Assembly: GCA_025618425.1 (NCBI GenBank)
Contig: CM046847.1
Span: 12,610,968-12,674,967, forward strand
DNA from: Heliocidaris tuberculata
Lineage: Eukaryota; Echinodermata; Echinoidea; Camarodonta; Echinometridae
Reading direction: 5' to 3'
DNA: 64,000 nucleotides
The notes under the pieces were generated by a model. That model saw nothing but the letters and a program-made list of their open reading frames with translations, was not told the origin of the DNA and did not search any database. The translations under genes and the position numbers were made by a program. Below, one piece after another: positions 56,625 through 64,000 of this stretch (positions are counted from its first letter, which is position 1; every line of letters begins with the position of its first letter).

Positions 56625-56935
56625 TCCGAGGGGAGAACCCGGCCCCGGGACAAGAAGTCTGCGATCAGATTGTCCCGGCCCGGAATGTACGACACAACGG
56701 GGAAGACCCCCAAGGCGGCGATCTCGGCCGCCATGGCTCGACGCAGAAGCGGAGACATGCGAGGGGATGGAAGACGGACGACGCCTCCGGGCAGGGGGGT
56801 GGCTAACTCGACGGAGAAGCCACCGCCGACAACGGAGAGAACGAAGGCGTCGTCCGTTATGGCCGCCCAGGCCAGCTGGAAGGCCTGAAGGCGGCCGCCC
56901 ACCCCGGAGGGGGGGCCCTGAAGCGCTCGGGGCAA
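56054..56935 (-). CDS. DIRS pol ORF, RT core deleted: RT N-terminus fused to RNase H tail
   Basis: The first 75 residues are the start of a DIRS reverse transcriptase (GGRLQAFQLAWAAITDD, VRLPSPRMSPLLRRAMAAEI). At about residue 75/76 (nt 56710) the chain jumps to GVFPVVSYIPGRDNLIADFL, the last part of the RNase H domain. The RT palm with its YADD-type motif and most RNase H are therefore missing, and the join is in frame. After it comes the conserved C-terminal region (LDVDLFASELNARLP, DAFSFPWKGFRGYAFPP, LLIAPWWPKRTWF), the stretch DIRS elements use for a methyltransferase-like domain, and then the overlap with the recombinase. As translated it cannot reverse transcribe. The listed start is a TTG; see the possible +1 site at the gag end. 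Confidence 0.9.
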   Translation of the reverse strand: MPRALQGPPSGVGGRLQAFQLAWAAITDDAFVLSVVGGGFSVELATPLPGGVVRLPSPRMSPLLRRAMAAEIAALGVFPVVSYIPGRDNLIADFLSRGRVLPSEWTLHPQVMHLLVRQLPPLDVDLFASELNARLPMYCTRVQDPAAWRMDAFSFPWKGFRGYAFPPFALIPRVLRKVRQDQATLLLIAPWWPKRTWFLELTGLLVGNPRLLPARPDLISQPVSGTLHPRPATLHLTAWPLSGNLELRRAFQSGLRPSSLAADGSPPGNLIIPVWLDTLAGANHTGWIPVLHL

Positions 56936-56939
56936 GGAG

Positions 56940-58793
56940 TCAAAAGCCGCCGCGGCCCTTGTCGGCCGGGCGGGTAGACCCCCGCTGCTTGCCTCTACCC
57001 CTGCGGTTACGGCGCCCCCGGTTTGTGGCCCGGCGGGTCGTCTGTGGGGGAGGCATAGTCACCGTCACACGCTGGGGGGCCGACGCCTGTGGCCGGCGGG
57101 GCGATCCCCGGGGACGGTTAGGTCGAGCCTGAACTGATATCAGCTGACCTGCTAACTCTCGCGCCTGCTGGCAACGGGTTAGCGCCTCCTTGATGCGGGG
57201 CGCGAACTGGCCAGAGAAAAGGAACGGCCCTTCGAATGGCATCCCACTCGTGAGCTGCGTCCTTTGCCTCACCGGGAACCCGAGGGCCTCGAGGGCCAGG
57301 TCCCGGCGTCGGCGAGTAGTGAAGAGTGCGGTACGCGTGGACTGCTTCCATAGATGCTCCGAGATGGACATGAGGAGCGAGTCCAAGAGCTGGCGGTCCT
57401 CGGGGGAGACCCGGAGGTCATCCGCCTGTACAGCCAGGTTCGTTAACGCCCCGGCATAAGCCGCTAGACGCATCGAGGACCTTGCTAGGACCGACAAGTG
57501 CGTCCACCGCATATCTTCTTCAAGAAAGGCGCGACGGCGGAGAGGATTGGCCCTGCCTACATAATCCCCGAGAGCTAGGAGCTCCGGGGAGAGGGTCTCG
57601 GGCTCGAGGTAGCGGGCCATGTCCGCGGGCTGAAAAGCAAAAGCCCGACGCAGGCCGGCGAGGCCCCTCTTAGGGGGCGGCTCCCGGGCGATACGCCCGT
57701 ACTCCTCCTTGAAGTCTGCCGTGAGGGGGATACCGGGCTGAGCCCCGGCTCCCCCTCGGAACAGCCGGGACGCCGGGGGTTGTTGTTCCGCCGGGTCCGG
57801 GCGAACCGTATAGAATTCTTCGAGGTATCGAAGAAGTAAGGCCTCCGCCTCCTCACTGAGATGCCTCAACCCAGGCGGGGCTTCAGTCCCTGTAAGGGAC
57901 GGCGCCGCTGAGGAGGCCGACATCGAATCCCACCCAGAAGTAGAGGGTTCGGACTCGGTCGCTGTAGGAGACTCATACAGCTCAGAGAGGAGAGGCATGG
58001 GCGGGGTAGGCGTCGGTAGCGGGAGGGGAACCTCCGCTGGCGGCACGCTATAACCCGCCGGAGCTCGGGTCACCAGGCCCGGGGAAGGGCGGGGGAGCCG
58101 AGGCTGGGATGCAGTACCCGCCTGGAGCAGGGGGAACTCATCCGTAAGGGCTGTGCCTGCAGACGAGGCTAGGCCACCGGCGGCCGTAGTCTGGTCAAAC
58201 AAAGGCACCGGGCGACCATCCGCCCGCGCAGGGAAAGTCTCTTCCCCGGGCGGAGCACCCAGCGCCGCCGGGGCGCGGCTCGCGCCCGCCCGCTGGTGGG
58301 GGAGCGGCCCTTCCGGCGCAGTAGCGGGTAAGGAGGGGGCAGTAGCGGCTGCAGGCAAGTCAGCCGACTGGCCTGTAAACGCCCAGCCGCGGTTCTCAGC
58401 CAACCGGCTCATCATAGCGAAGAGCTCGGCCTCGCTAGGCTGAGATTTGCCCACCTTCTTCTTCTTCTTACCCGTCTTCTTAGTCCTCTTTGCCGAGGGA
58501 GAAGTCGATGGGGCAGAAGCGGACCGCTTCCTGGACTTCTTCTTCCTCTTAAGAGTCGCCCGGGGCGAGCCCTGGGGCTGTCCCGCCGGCGGAGTGCCGG
58601 TGGAGGAAGCCTCGTAGAGCTGCCAGTCCCAGGCGGGAGCCTCGACCGGCGCCGCCTGGCTAGGCGGGGCGGGGAGAGCTCCAAGGGTGGTAGCTACCGG
58701 CCTACGAGAGGTCCGGGTGCTCAAAACCCTGGAGACCTGGGAGGTAGTCGGCTGAGAAGTAGCAGCCGCTACTCCCCCGCTCTCATACCCCAC
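56940..58793 (-). CDS. DIRS gag-like protein, main part
   Basis: 617 open codons, starting at a GTG because the true start is in the upstream piece. It is Pro/Ser/Ala-rich with two basic clusters (KRKKKSRKR and KKTGKKKKKVGK), probably nuclear or nucleic-acid binding. A helical middle follows (PETLSPELLALGDYVGRAN, EDMRWTHLSVLARSSMRLAA), then an Arg/Gly-rich tail (RRATNRGRRNRRGRGKQRG). The helical region recalls capsid-like parts of other DIRS gag proteins, but I recognise no exact domain. It ends TTT TGA, two bases into the pol frame. Confidence 0.8.
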   Translation of the reverse strand: MGYESGGVAAATSQPTTSQVSRVLSTRTSRRPVATTLGALPAPPSQAAPVEAPAWDWQLYEASSTGTPPAGQPQGSPRATLKRKKKSRKRSASAPSTSPSAKRTKKTGKKKKKVGKSQPSEAELFAMMSRLAENRGWAFTGQSADLPAAATAPSLPATAPEGPLPHQRAGASRAPAALGAPPGEETFPARADGRPVPLFDQTTAAGGLASSAGTALTDEFPLLQAGTASQPRLPRPSPGLVTRAPAGYSVPPAEVPLPLPTPTPPMPLLSELYESPTATESEPSTSGWDSMSASSAAPSLTGTEAPPGLRHLSEEAEALLLRYLEEFYTVRPDPAEQQPPASRLFRGGAGAQPGIPLTADFKEEYGRIAREPPPKRGLAGLRRAFAFQPADMARYLEPETLSPELLALGDYVGRANPLRRRAFLEEDMRWTHLSVLARSSMRLAAYAGALTNLAVQADDLRVSPEDRQLLDSLLMSISEHLWKQSTRTALFTTRRRRDLALEALGFPVRQRTQLTSGMPFEGPFLFSGQFAPRIKEALTRCQQARELAGQLISVQARPNRPRGSPRRPQASAPQRVTVTMPPPQTTRRATNRGRRNRRGRGKQRGSTRPADKGRGGF

Positions 58794-59380
58794 GGGCAGC
58801 CCGGTCGGGCCGGGGGGGAGCGGACAGGGCCATGGCTAGGAGCCGCTCTAGCAGCAGGAGTGACCAGGCGGTCAGTGCTGCGAGCGGCCGGGGCGGGGGC
58901 GGCTCTCACGAGCGAGGACGCTCGGAGCGGCTCCCCGGCGCTCTCTAACCCCTGGGTCAGTTGGATAGGACCGGGGGGAGAGCGGGTGGTAGAGCTCCGG
59001 TCATGGCGCCATGGCCTGCACTCCTCCTCCTCCGACTCGCTGCCCCCGGAGGCGAGAAGCTCAAGGGGAGGGTCGGCTGGGCCGGACCCTCTACCCTCCG
59101 GCGCAAGCGCCGGTAAAGGCTCTCCCTCTACAGGGGGATCCCGGGCGGGAAGCCCTAAATCCGGCGGCCTGGCGGCCGCGGAAGGGACCAGGGCTTTAGG
59201 AGCCCTCTGGATCGGGGGGTGGGAAGTTAGCCAAGCCTCTAGCTGAGCCCAAGTAGGCTCAGACCAAACGGAGCATACCGCACAGGGATCGGGACGGGTG
59301 CATCGCCTGTGCAGTGGACAACACGCGTGCACGTCCCAGTCCGGCAATCCCCGGCGGCAGACCTGACATCTAAGAGTCAT
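58769..59380 (-). CDS. DIRS gag N-terminal part with Cys/His cluster, frameshifted
   Basis: ATG at 59380 opens 203 codons: CQVCRRGLPDWDVHACCPLH and CTRPDPCAVC form a Cys/His cluster like a zinc-binding fold, then an acidic Pro-rich linker. It overlaps the main gag frame by 25 bp. The two frames meet at a run of seven C (minus strand CTCCCCCCCGG, near 58812-58818); a one-base change there would make one gag of about 820 aa. I read this as a frameshift mutation or sequencing error in a homopolymer. Confidence 0.7.
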   Translation of the reverse strand: MTLRCQVCRRGLPDWDVHACCPLHRRCTRPDPCAVCSVWSEPTWAQLEAWLTSHPPIQRAPKALVPSAAARPPDLGLPARDPPVEGEPLPALAPEGRGSGPADPPLELLASGGSESEEEECRPWRHDRSSTTRSPPGPIQLTQGLESAGEPLRASSLVRAAPAPAARSTDRLVTPAARAAPSHGPVRSPPARPGCPWGMRAGE

Positions 59381-60129
59381 ACCTGTAAGGGGAAAGGACT
59401 CAGTTAGACACAGAACATATATATAAACAAAAAATATGTATTACCAAGTCAATTGTAAACAAAAAAGAAATTTGTGTACAAGACAAGGGGCGGGAATTAA
59501 AGAGCGCTGTGCCAACAAGATAGATCTACATTGACGGCAGAGCGCTACAAACGCCTAGGAAAGAACATGAAATTAAAACATGTACCAAAAAAGCCCAGAA
59601 ACCCATGTCTACATAAATGATGTGCATTTTGGACCGGGCGGCTTGCCATAGGCGAAAAATCAAATCTGGCGGCATTTGGCCTGCCATACAAAAAATTTTT
59701 CTCAAAGTTTCCAATTTCAACCAAACGGTGGAAAACACTAAAAAACTAACTCCCGGGACTACTAAATGTCCAACGAGAGGAGAAAAATCTAAACAAAAGC
59801 GACCAGAAGGCCGTACAATGGTAGGCAAAGCAGAACAGGGGAGAATCGAGCCAGCACAAGCCACGCTCCGAAGCCGCGGTGCATACAACACACAGTGTGT
59901 GTGAAGCAACGCAACTCAAACGAAGTCGGCACAAAGCCGAAACAAAAGCCTGATTTTCCCCTTTTCCGCCGATACAAAGTATCTAAAACGAATTGCTAGC
60001 CTAAAACAACAATCAAAAGAATAGAAAATGGAAAGAACTGGCCTGATTGTTGGTAATCTGCGTCGGATGGCGACGGATTTAGGGAGCAATCACAAAAAAC
60101 GTCTTGTTCGTATAGGGTGCGAACAGGAA
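59381..60129. other. DIRS 5' untranslated leader
   Basis: Between the gag ATG and the right terminal repeat. Composition falls back toward AT-rich. No ORF on the coding strand was credited; promoter elements were not identified. Confidence 0.6.
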
Positions 60130-60275
60130 GGAGGAAGTGTCATGGCGGGTGACGGGTTTCATACGGCAACCCGGGGGACGGAGGCGGTGTATGGTAGGCT
60201 ATTTGTGAAATAATTTTATGTTCGGTTATGGGCAATTATAGGATATAATAGCATACTGTAACAGATAGGTGGTCG
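60130..60275. repeat. DIRS inverted terminal repeat, right (5' end)
   Basis: Perfect inverted partner of 54799-54944, followed by an 18-bp unique end (GATGTACTGATAGTAGAT) up to 60293. Confidence 0.95.
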
Positions 60276-60293
60276 GATGTACTGATAGTAGAT

Positions 60294-61479
60294 AAGTATT
60301 GAAATTGATATTAACCATTTGGAGATGGATTAATCTATATCACACATTTCCCCATAGACCCCAGCCTGGGATATCTTGGGCAGTGTCTATTCCACTTGTA
60401 TTTCAAGCTAGTAATATGAACTACATGAACAGTTTTTATCTTCTGTCTTTTTACTTGCAACCTATGTTCCTGTGGCAAAAAGACAAATGTGGCAAAAAGT
60501 CAAAGTCAGCAATATATAATTTTTGGCAAACGGTTTTATTATGGTTTAATAATAATTCGTTTTACTTGAGTCTCTTACATAATTATAGTCATGTAGTCAG
60601 TTTCCAAAATTAATGTTAATATTGCACTTGTATTACAAGCCATTAAGTCAGTCAATGAACTAGCTGATACATGTACAAGGGACAGGGTTTTATTAGGGTT
60701 TGACGATTCACTTTCTTATTACTTTAATCAGCTATTTGACAAGATTGGTGTTCTTGGTGAAATATTTTTTCCCTCTTTTTTTCCATTTTATTTGGAAACG
60801 TTCTTTTCTATAATATGGCTTTAATGGCATTCAACCTGTTATCTTTTTGTTCTGTTGACTCATAATTGATAAAAATTAAAATTACAGGTCTTTGAAATGA
60901 ACAAATATTAATTTGTGTACCTTTTCTTCATTGAGGTATCACAGAAACAATAGAATCAACTCTCTATAATAATTACTGTGGATACAAGCAAAATACTTGG
61001 CCTGATAAGGCTTGTTCATATATGAGCCATTTGTCAACGAGACATGTACCTTGGCACAAAAGGAGTGCATGTTCAGTTGTTTAATATTTTGGTCAATAAA
61101 ACTTCTGAAATTCCACCAGTACACCAAACCATCACCGAAAATCTAACCATAGACATTTATCTCAATATTTCCAATTAAATTTCCTTACCTTCTGTCAGAA
61201 TTTTTAGTGTTAGTAGCTGGAAATCTTGGTGAACTTAATCTTCTTAAGCACCAAGTGACATGTCACGGCGACAAATCACTCATTTGTGAGCAAGCCTTTA
61301 TAGTTGTCCGCATTCGTACTAAGAAAAGTTACAATAAATTAAATACTCCGACAAATGGAAGTTTTCAAAGAACGAGAAACTATTTATGTTAAATATAGAG
61401 AGTTCACAGTAAGGCATTTATCATAATAAAAAATAATGTGACGTAAAAAAAAAAATTGCAGTTTAAGATGTTCCCATGG
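60294..61479. other. Interior of the hAT-type element, right part
   Basis: AT-rich DNA with no transposase motif (no hATC dimerisation motif or BED zinc finger seen). Confidence 0.55.
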
Positions 61480-61580
61480 GGACTCGGACTCGGACTCGGA
61501 CTCGGACTCGGATGTCCAGGACTCGGGACTCGGATGCTAGGACTCGGACTTGGACTCGTATTCGGACGGGATGGACTCGA
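61480..61580. repeat. GGACTCGG subterminal repeats, right
   Basis: Five consecutive GGACTC hexamers followed by looser copies up to the terminal CTACAGCACTG. Confidence 0.8.
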
Positions 61581-61596
61581 CTACAGCACTGCCTCT

Positions 61597-62312
61597 AATC
61601 AAGGCGACTGTGCTGGTCTGTCGATCCCCTGGTCGATCCTCGAAACGCGTGGAATTTAATAGTCCTCTAATTATTGTGCGGGAAGTCTCGCTCAGCACAT
61701 AGCCTTTACGCACCGTAAATTTTCTAGGAAAAATTTTCATAAACAATTCAGTTCCTGGTAGAGAAAATGAACCAATCAAAAGCTTCTGTGACATGGTGTA
61801 AACAGACCGCACAGCTGATTCCAAACATGGGGGAAGTAAAATTTTGTTTTCGCAAACAGGACATGATAATTTCCACATGTAAAAAGTGTTGACCATTTTC
61901 TTTATGAAAAATGAGCAAACATCTCTTTGTGAGTGGATTTTTTTATCAAGAGAAAAGAAAAGTATAAATAACTTTAGCTTTATTCCGCTATCTACCTTTT
62001 TCGATCCCCACTAAATAATGGAAGAGCTCAATCTTTTCCGTTACGGTTCCTTTTATTTGATTGGTTAAACATATTGAACAATAAAGTTTAGTGTTTACGT
62101 TTAAATCTGTGGGTTAAAAACGTATAACGAGTTGTACTGCCCTATTTGGAAGGTTGTTGAATGATTCATATACTCTCGGTCGTCTTGAATATATGAATAT
62201 TGATGACGTTGACGGGTGTTTAAAGGCGGCGTGCAGCAAGCTGTGTCGACTTCCCGCGCGTTTCGAGGATAGACCAGGAGACCGAAAGAGCAGCACAGCC
62301 GCCTTGATTGAT
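61597..62312. repeat. Inverted repeat pair, arms about 57 bp
   Basis: AATCAAGGCGACTGTGCTGG and GATCCTCGAAACGCG at 61597-61653 are imperfectly inverted at 62254-62312 (CGCGTTTCGAGGAT, AGCACAGCCGCCTTGATT). Both arms encode the same peptide word WSILETRG on opposite strands. The hAT element inserted at the outer edge of the left arm. Confidence 0.65.
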
Positions 62313-62769
62313 GGCTAGACTGTGAGAAATGTCATTCGCATAAGTCCAGAAAAGTCTAGACTCTTGATTCTTAAATGGCGGTTTGCGAGACGATTTGCTG
62401 CGCCTGGCAAAAATGTCAAACTGATTTTTTTTTTTTTTTTTTTTAAGAAGAATTTTTCCTTTTATATTGCTAAATGTGGACATATAATACAATATCACTG
62501 GCCATGGGTATGATTCAAAATCTTTTATAAAAATCGCTCGTGCACTTCGCTTGATCGCAAATGATAATCATGTGTTGCCACGTATATACATGTAGCATAT
62601 GCTACCACGTATGTGACTTTAGAGACAATACTACAATCAAACGGAGATCTAAGAGGCATACGAATTATTCATGATTATGTATTAAGAGGGAGGGAATTGG
62701 TATTTTTGATATGTTCTAAAGATGGGTCATTGGGAAGTTTAAGAAATATTTAGTAGCCCTGAACGTAAT

Positions 62770-62905
62770 TTCAGAAATATTTATTTATTTAATTATTTAT
62801 TTATTCATTTGTGATATTTAGACAGGGTGACTCATTATCACCAATAGTTGTGGTCTTCCACGAGGCCCTGTTAACAATAATAAGAAACAGTATTTAAAAA
62901 AAAAC
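62770..62905 (-). mobile_element. 3' end fragment of a non-LTR retrotransposon
   Basis: A TTTATTTAATTATTTATTTA tract followed by GACAGGGTGACTCATTATCA and CCACGAGGCCCTG looks like the 3' tail of a CR1/L2-type element on the minus strand, similar in plan to 10488-10580. Confidence 0.45.
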
Positions 62906-64000
62906 ACACAACAAATCATGAATATAAACTCATAACAGCAAAAAAAAAAAAAAAAAAAAAAAGAACATGCATAAACATATATACAAAGTATTTTGTATCC
63001 TCGTAATGAATGTTTTGTTTGTTACTAAATTATCTTTGGTTTTTCCCTTTTCCCCCTTTTTGCCTTTATACATGAACATGTGCATTTGTTCCCCCCCCCC
63101 CCCTCCCCTTATTATTAACATTTCATAACTGTGCAGCTAACTATACACGTTTATGAAATTTCAGGGATAATTACTGGAAGGGCCTGATGATATTACGAAG
63201 CTTCTACAATTTACCCTGCTGTACCCCTATAATTATGTTTTCGCTCTAGATGAAAATATTATGTATATCGACATGCAGGCACGTGCACTGATTGAATAAT
63301 CATATTTTTTTTATTTAAAAAAAAATAGTTTTGCCACATTTAATAGTACCGAGTCGGTGTCCTTACCAAAAGATCAATATTTGAAAGCCATACAGAACTA
63401 TCACTGTTTATTCTTAATATGATTGTAGACATTTCGTACGTAACCAGTGAACATGACATCACAATAAATGTGATCTTCGGATTGGACGGTGCTTGAATAC
63501 ATTATATGAAAACATGGTTGACTCCGTATATGTTGATCACATGCATAAGTATGTAGTGGCGTATCTAGGTATTCTAGCGCCCGGGGCAAATTATCAAAAC
63601 TGCGCCCCCCCCCCCCCCCCCCATGCCCAAACTTTTCAGCTCAAAAATAAAAACCAGATTAATGAGCGGTTATAATTTAGAAATGATTGCACTTCATGGT
63701 TATGAGTTTTGAGGTAGATAACCCGAGTTGTTAGCCCTAATTCGATAAATTACTGTATAACCACGGGAGCAACGCGACGAGCGGCAGTTTTCTTCTTTTT
63801 TTTCACCCCTTAAAAAATTAAATTTCTCATGTATTTTACCCTAAGAAAAATTGCTAAGGGAATACAGTGACCTAGCAGTGGATTTTCTTTGATTTTTTTT
63901 TAACATTCCTATTTTGGGGGCAAAAAATGAAGGAAACCCTGAAGAAATACATTCGAGGAATTTAGCAAGGCAATCGAAAGTTAAGAGTTCTTCGAATGTT
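62906..64000. other. Right margin: no gene seen
   Basis: Poly-A near 62940, poly-C near 63091-63102 and 63605-63622. GTGGCGTATCTAGG at about 63556 looks like one end of a TIR element whose partner is not in the window. Confidence 0.5.

Larger units (their letters stand above)
54758..60293 (-). mobile_element. DIRS-type tyrosine-recombinase retrotransposon, 5.5 kb, internally deleted
   Basis: The element is inserted in the minus direction inside the hAT element. It has 146-bp inverted terminal repeats, an internal complementary region next to the 3' repeat, and ORFs in the order gag, pol, tyrosine recombinase, with the last overlapping pol. This is the DIRS plan: an RNA copy is made double-stranded as a circle using the internal region as splint, and the recombinase inserts it without a target duplication. 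The coding part is strikingly GC- and CpG-rich beside the AT-rich host. The RT core is missing, so this copy depends on a full relative. Confidence 0.92.
54452..61591. mobile_element. hAT-type element with nested DIRS insertion (7.1 kb total, 1.6 kb own DNA)
   Basis: The ends are CAGTGCTGTAG (54452) and CTACAGCACTG (61581-61591), an 11-bp perfect inverted repeat beginning with the hAT-style CAG. CCTCTAAT stands directly outside both ends (54444-54451 and 61592-61599), a perfect 8-bp duplication as hAT transposases make. Just inside each end are GGACTCGG repeats, in the same orientation at both ends. Without the DIRS element about 1.6 kb remain, with no transposase, so it is non-autonomous. 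Confidence 0.88.

Noticed and set aside
55596..57132. Plus-strand ORFs of 110-153 codons across the DIRS region
   Set aside because: They are antisense to pol, recombinase and gag, arise from GC-rich codons and show no family features.

Overview
This window is nuclear DNA from an animal, not bacterial or viral. It is AT-rich and packed with microsatellites, poly-C/poly-A runs and many small terminal-inverted-repeat (TIR) elements. The only convincing cellular genes are split into short exons with canonical splice sites. The protein families (a WSC-domain sulfotransferase pair, a C-type lectin-like exon, a dienelactone-hydrolase-like exon) fit a marine invertebrate. The TTAA-flanked repeat at 18.2-18.8 kb resembles a family I remember as abundant in sea urchins, so I infer an echinoderm, probably an echinoid. 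That is an inference, not a measurement.

Layout. 0-2 kb: last exon of a gene running off the left edge, resembling the C-terminus of a dienelactone-hydrolase-type alpha/beta hydrolase. 2-10 kb: repeats only, including a 962-bp TIR element with a 9-bp target duplication, two TA-flanked TIR elements and several word-like minisatellites. 10.5-12.9 kb: a 5'-truncated non-LTR retrotransposon (minus strand) with an intact-looking reverse transcriptase. 13-21 kb: MITEs (two flanked by TTAA), a decayed second non-LTR element and simple repeats. 21.4 kb: a lone half of a C-type lectin domain. 22-25.9 kb: minisatellites and a partly duplicated CACTGTAAAA element.

25.9-38.4 kb: a complete six-exon gene (437 aa) for a type II membrane protein with one WSC domain and a sulfotransferase domain, of the WSCD1/WSCD2 (sialate O-sulfotransferase) family. 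Intron 5 carries about 2.9 kb of repeat DNA including a purine-rich satellite. 46.5 kb onward: exons 1 and 2 of a tandem paralogue with the same exon phases. No later exon was found before the window ends.

47.8-62.3 kb is a stack of nested mobile DNA: a TIR element with its own TATA/initiator and a 33-codon ORF inside a TAA-flanked MITE; a 3.5-kb Helitron-like (Helentron/Helitron2-type) element inserted in one of two tandem copies of a piece of the paralogue, leaving the empty site beside the filled one; and a hAT-type element (11-bp TIRs, perfect 8-bp target duplication) holding a 5.5-kb DIRS-type tyrosine-recombinase retrotransposon. The DIRS copy has perfect 146-bp inverted terminal repeats and the family's internal complementary region. 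Its pol ORF has lost the RT core and most of RNase H yet stays open.

The genes here do not form a pathway beyond the two WSCD-like paralogues. The window mainly records the layered growth of a repeat-rich intergenic and intronic landscape around a small tandem gene family.
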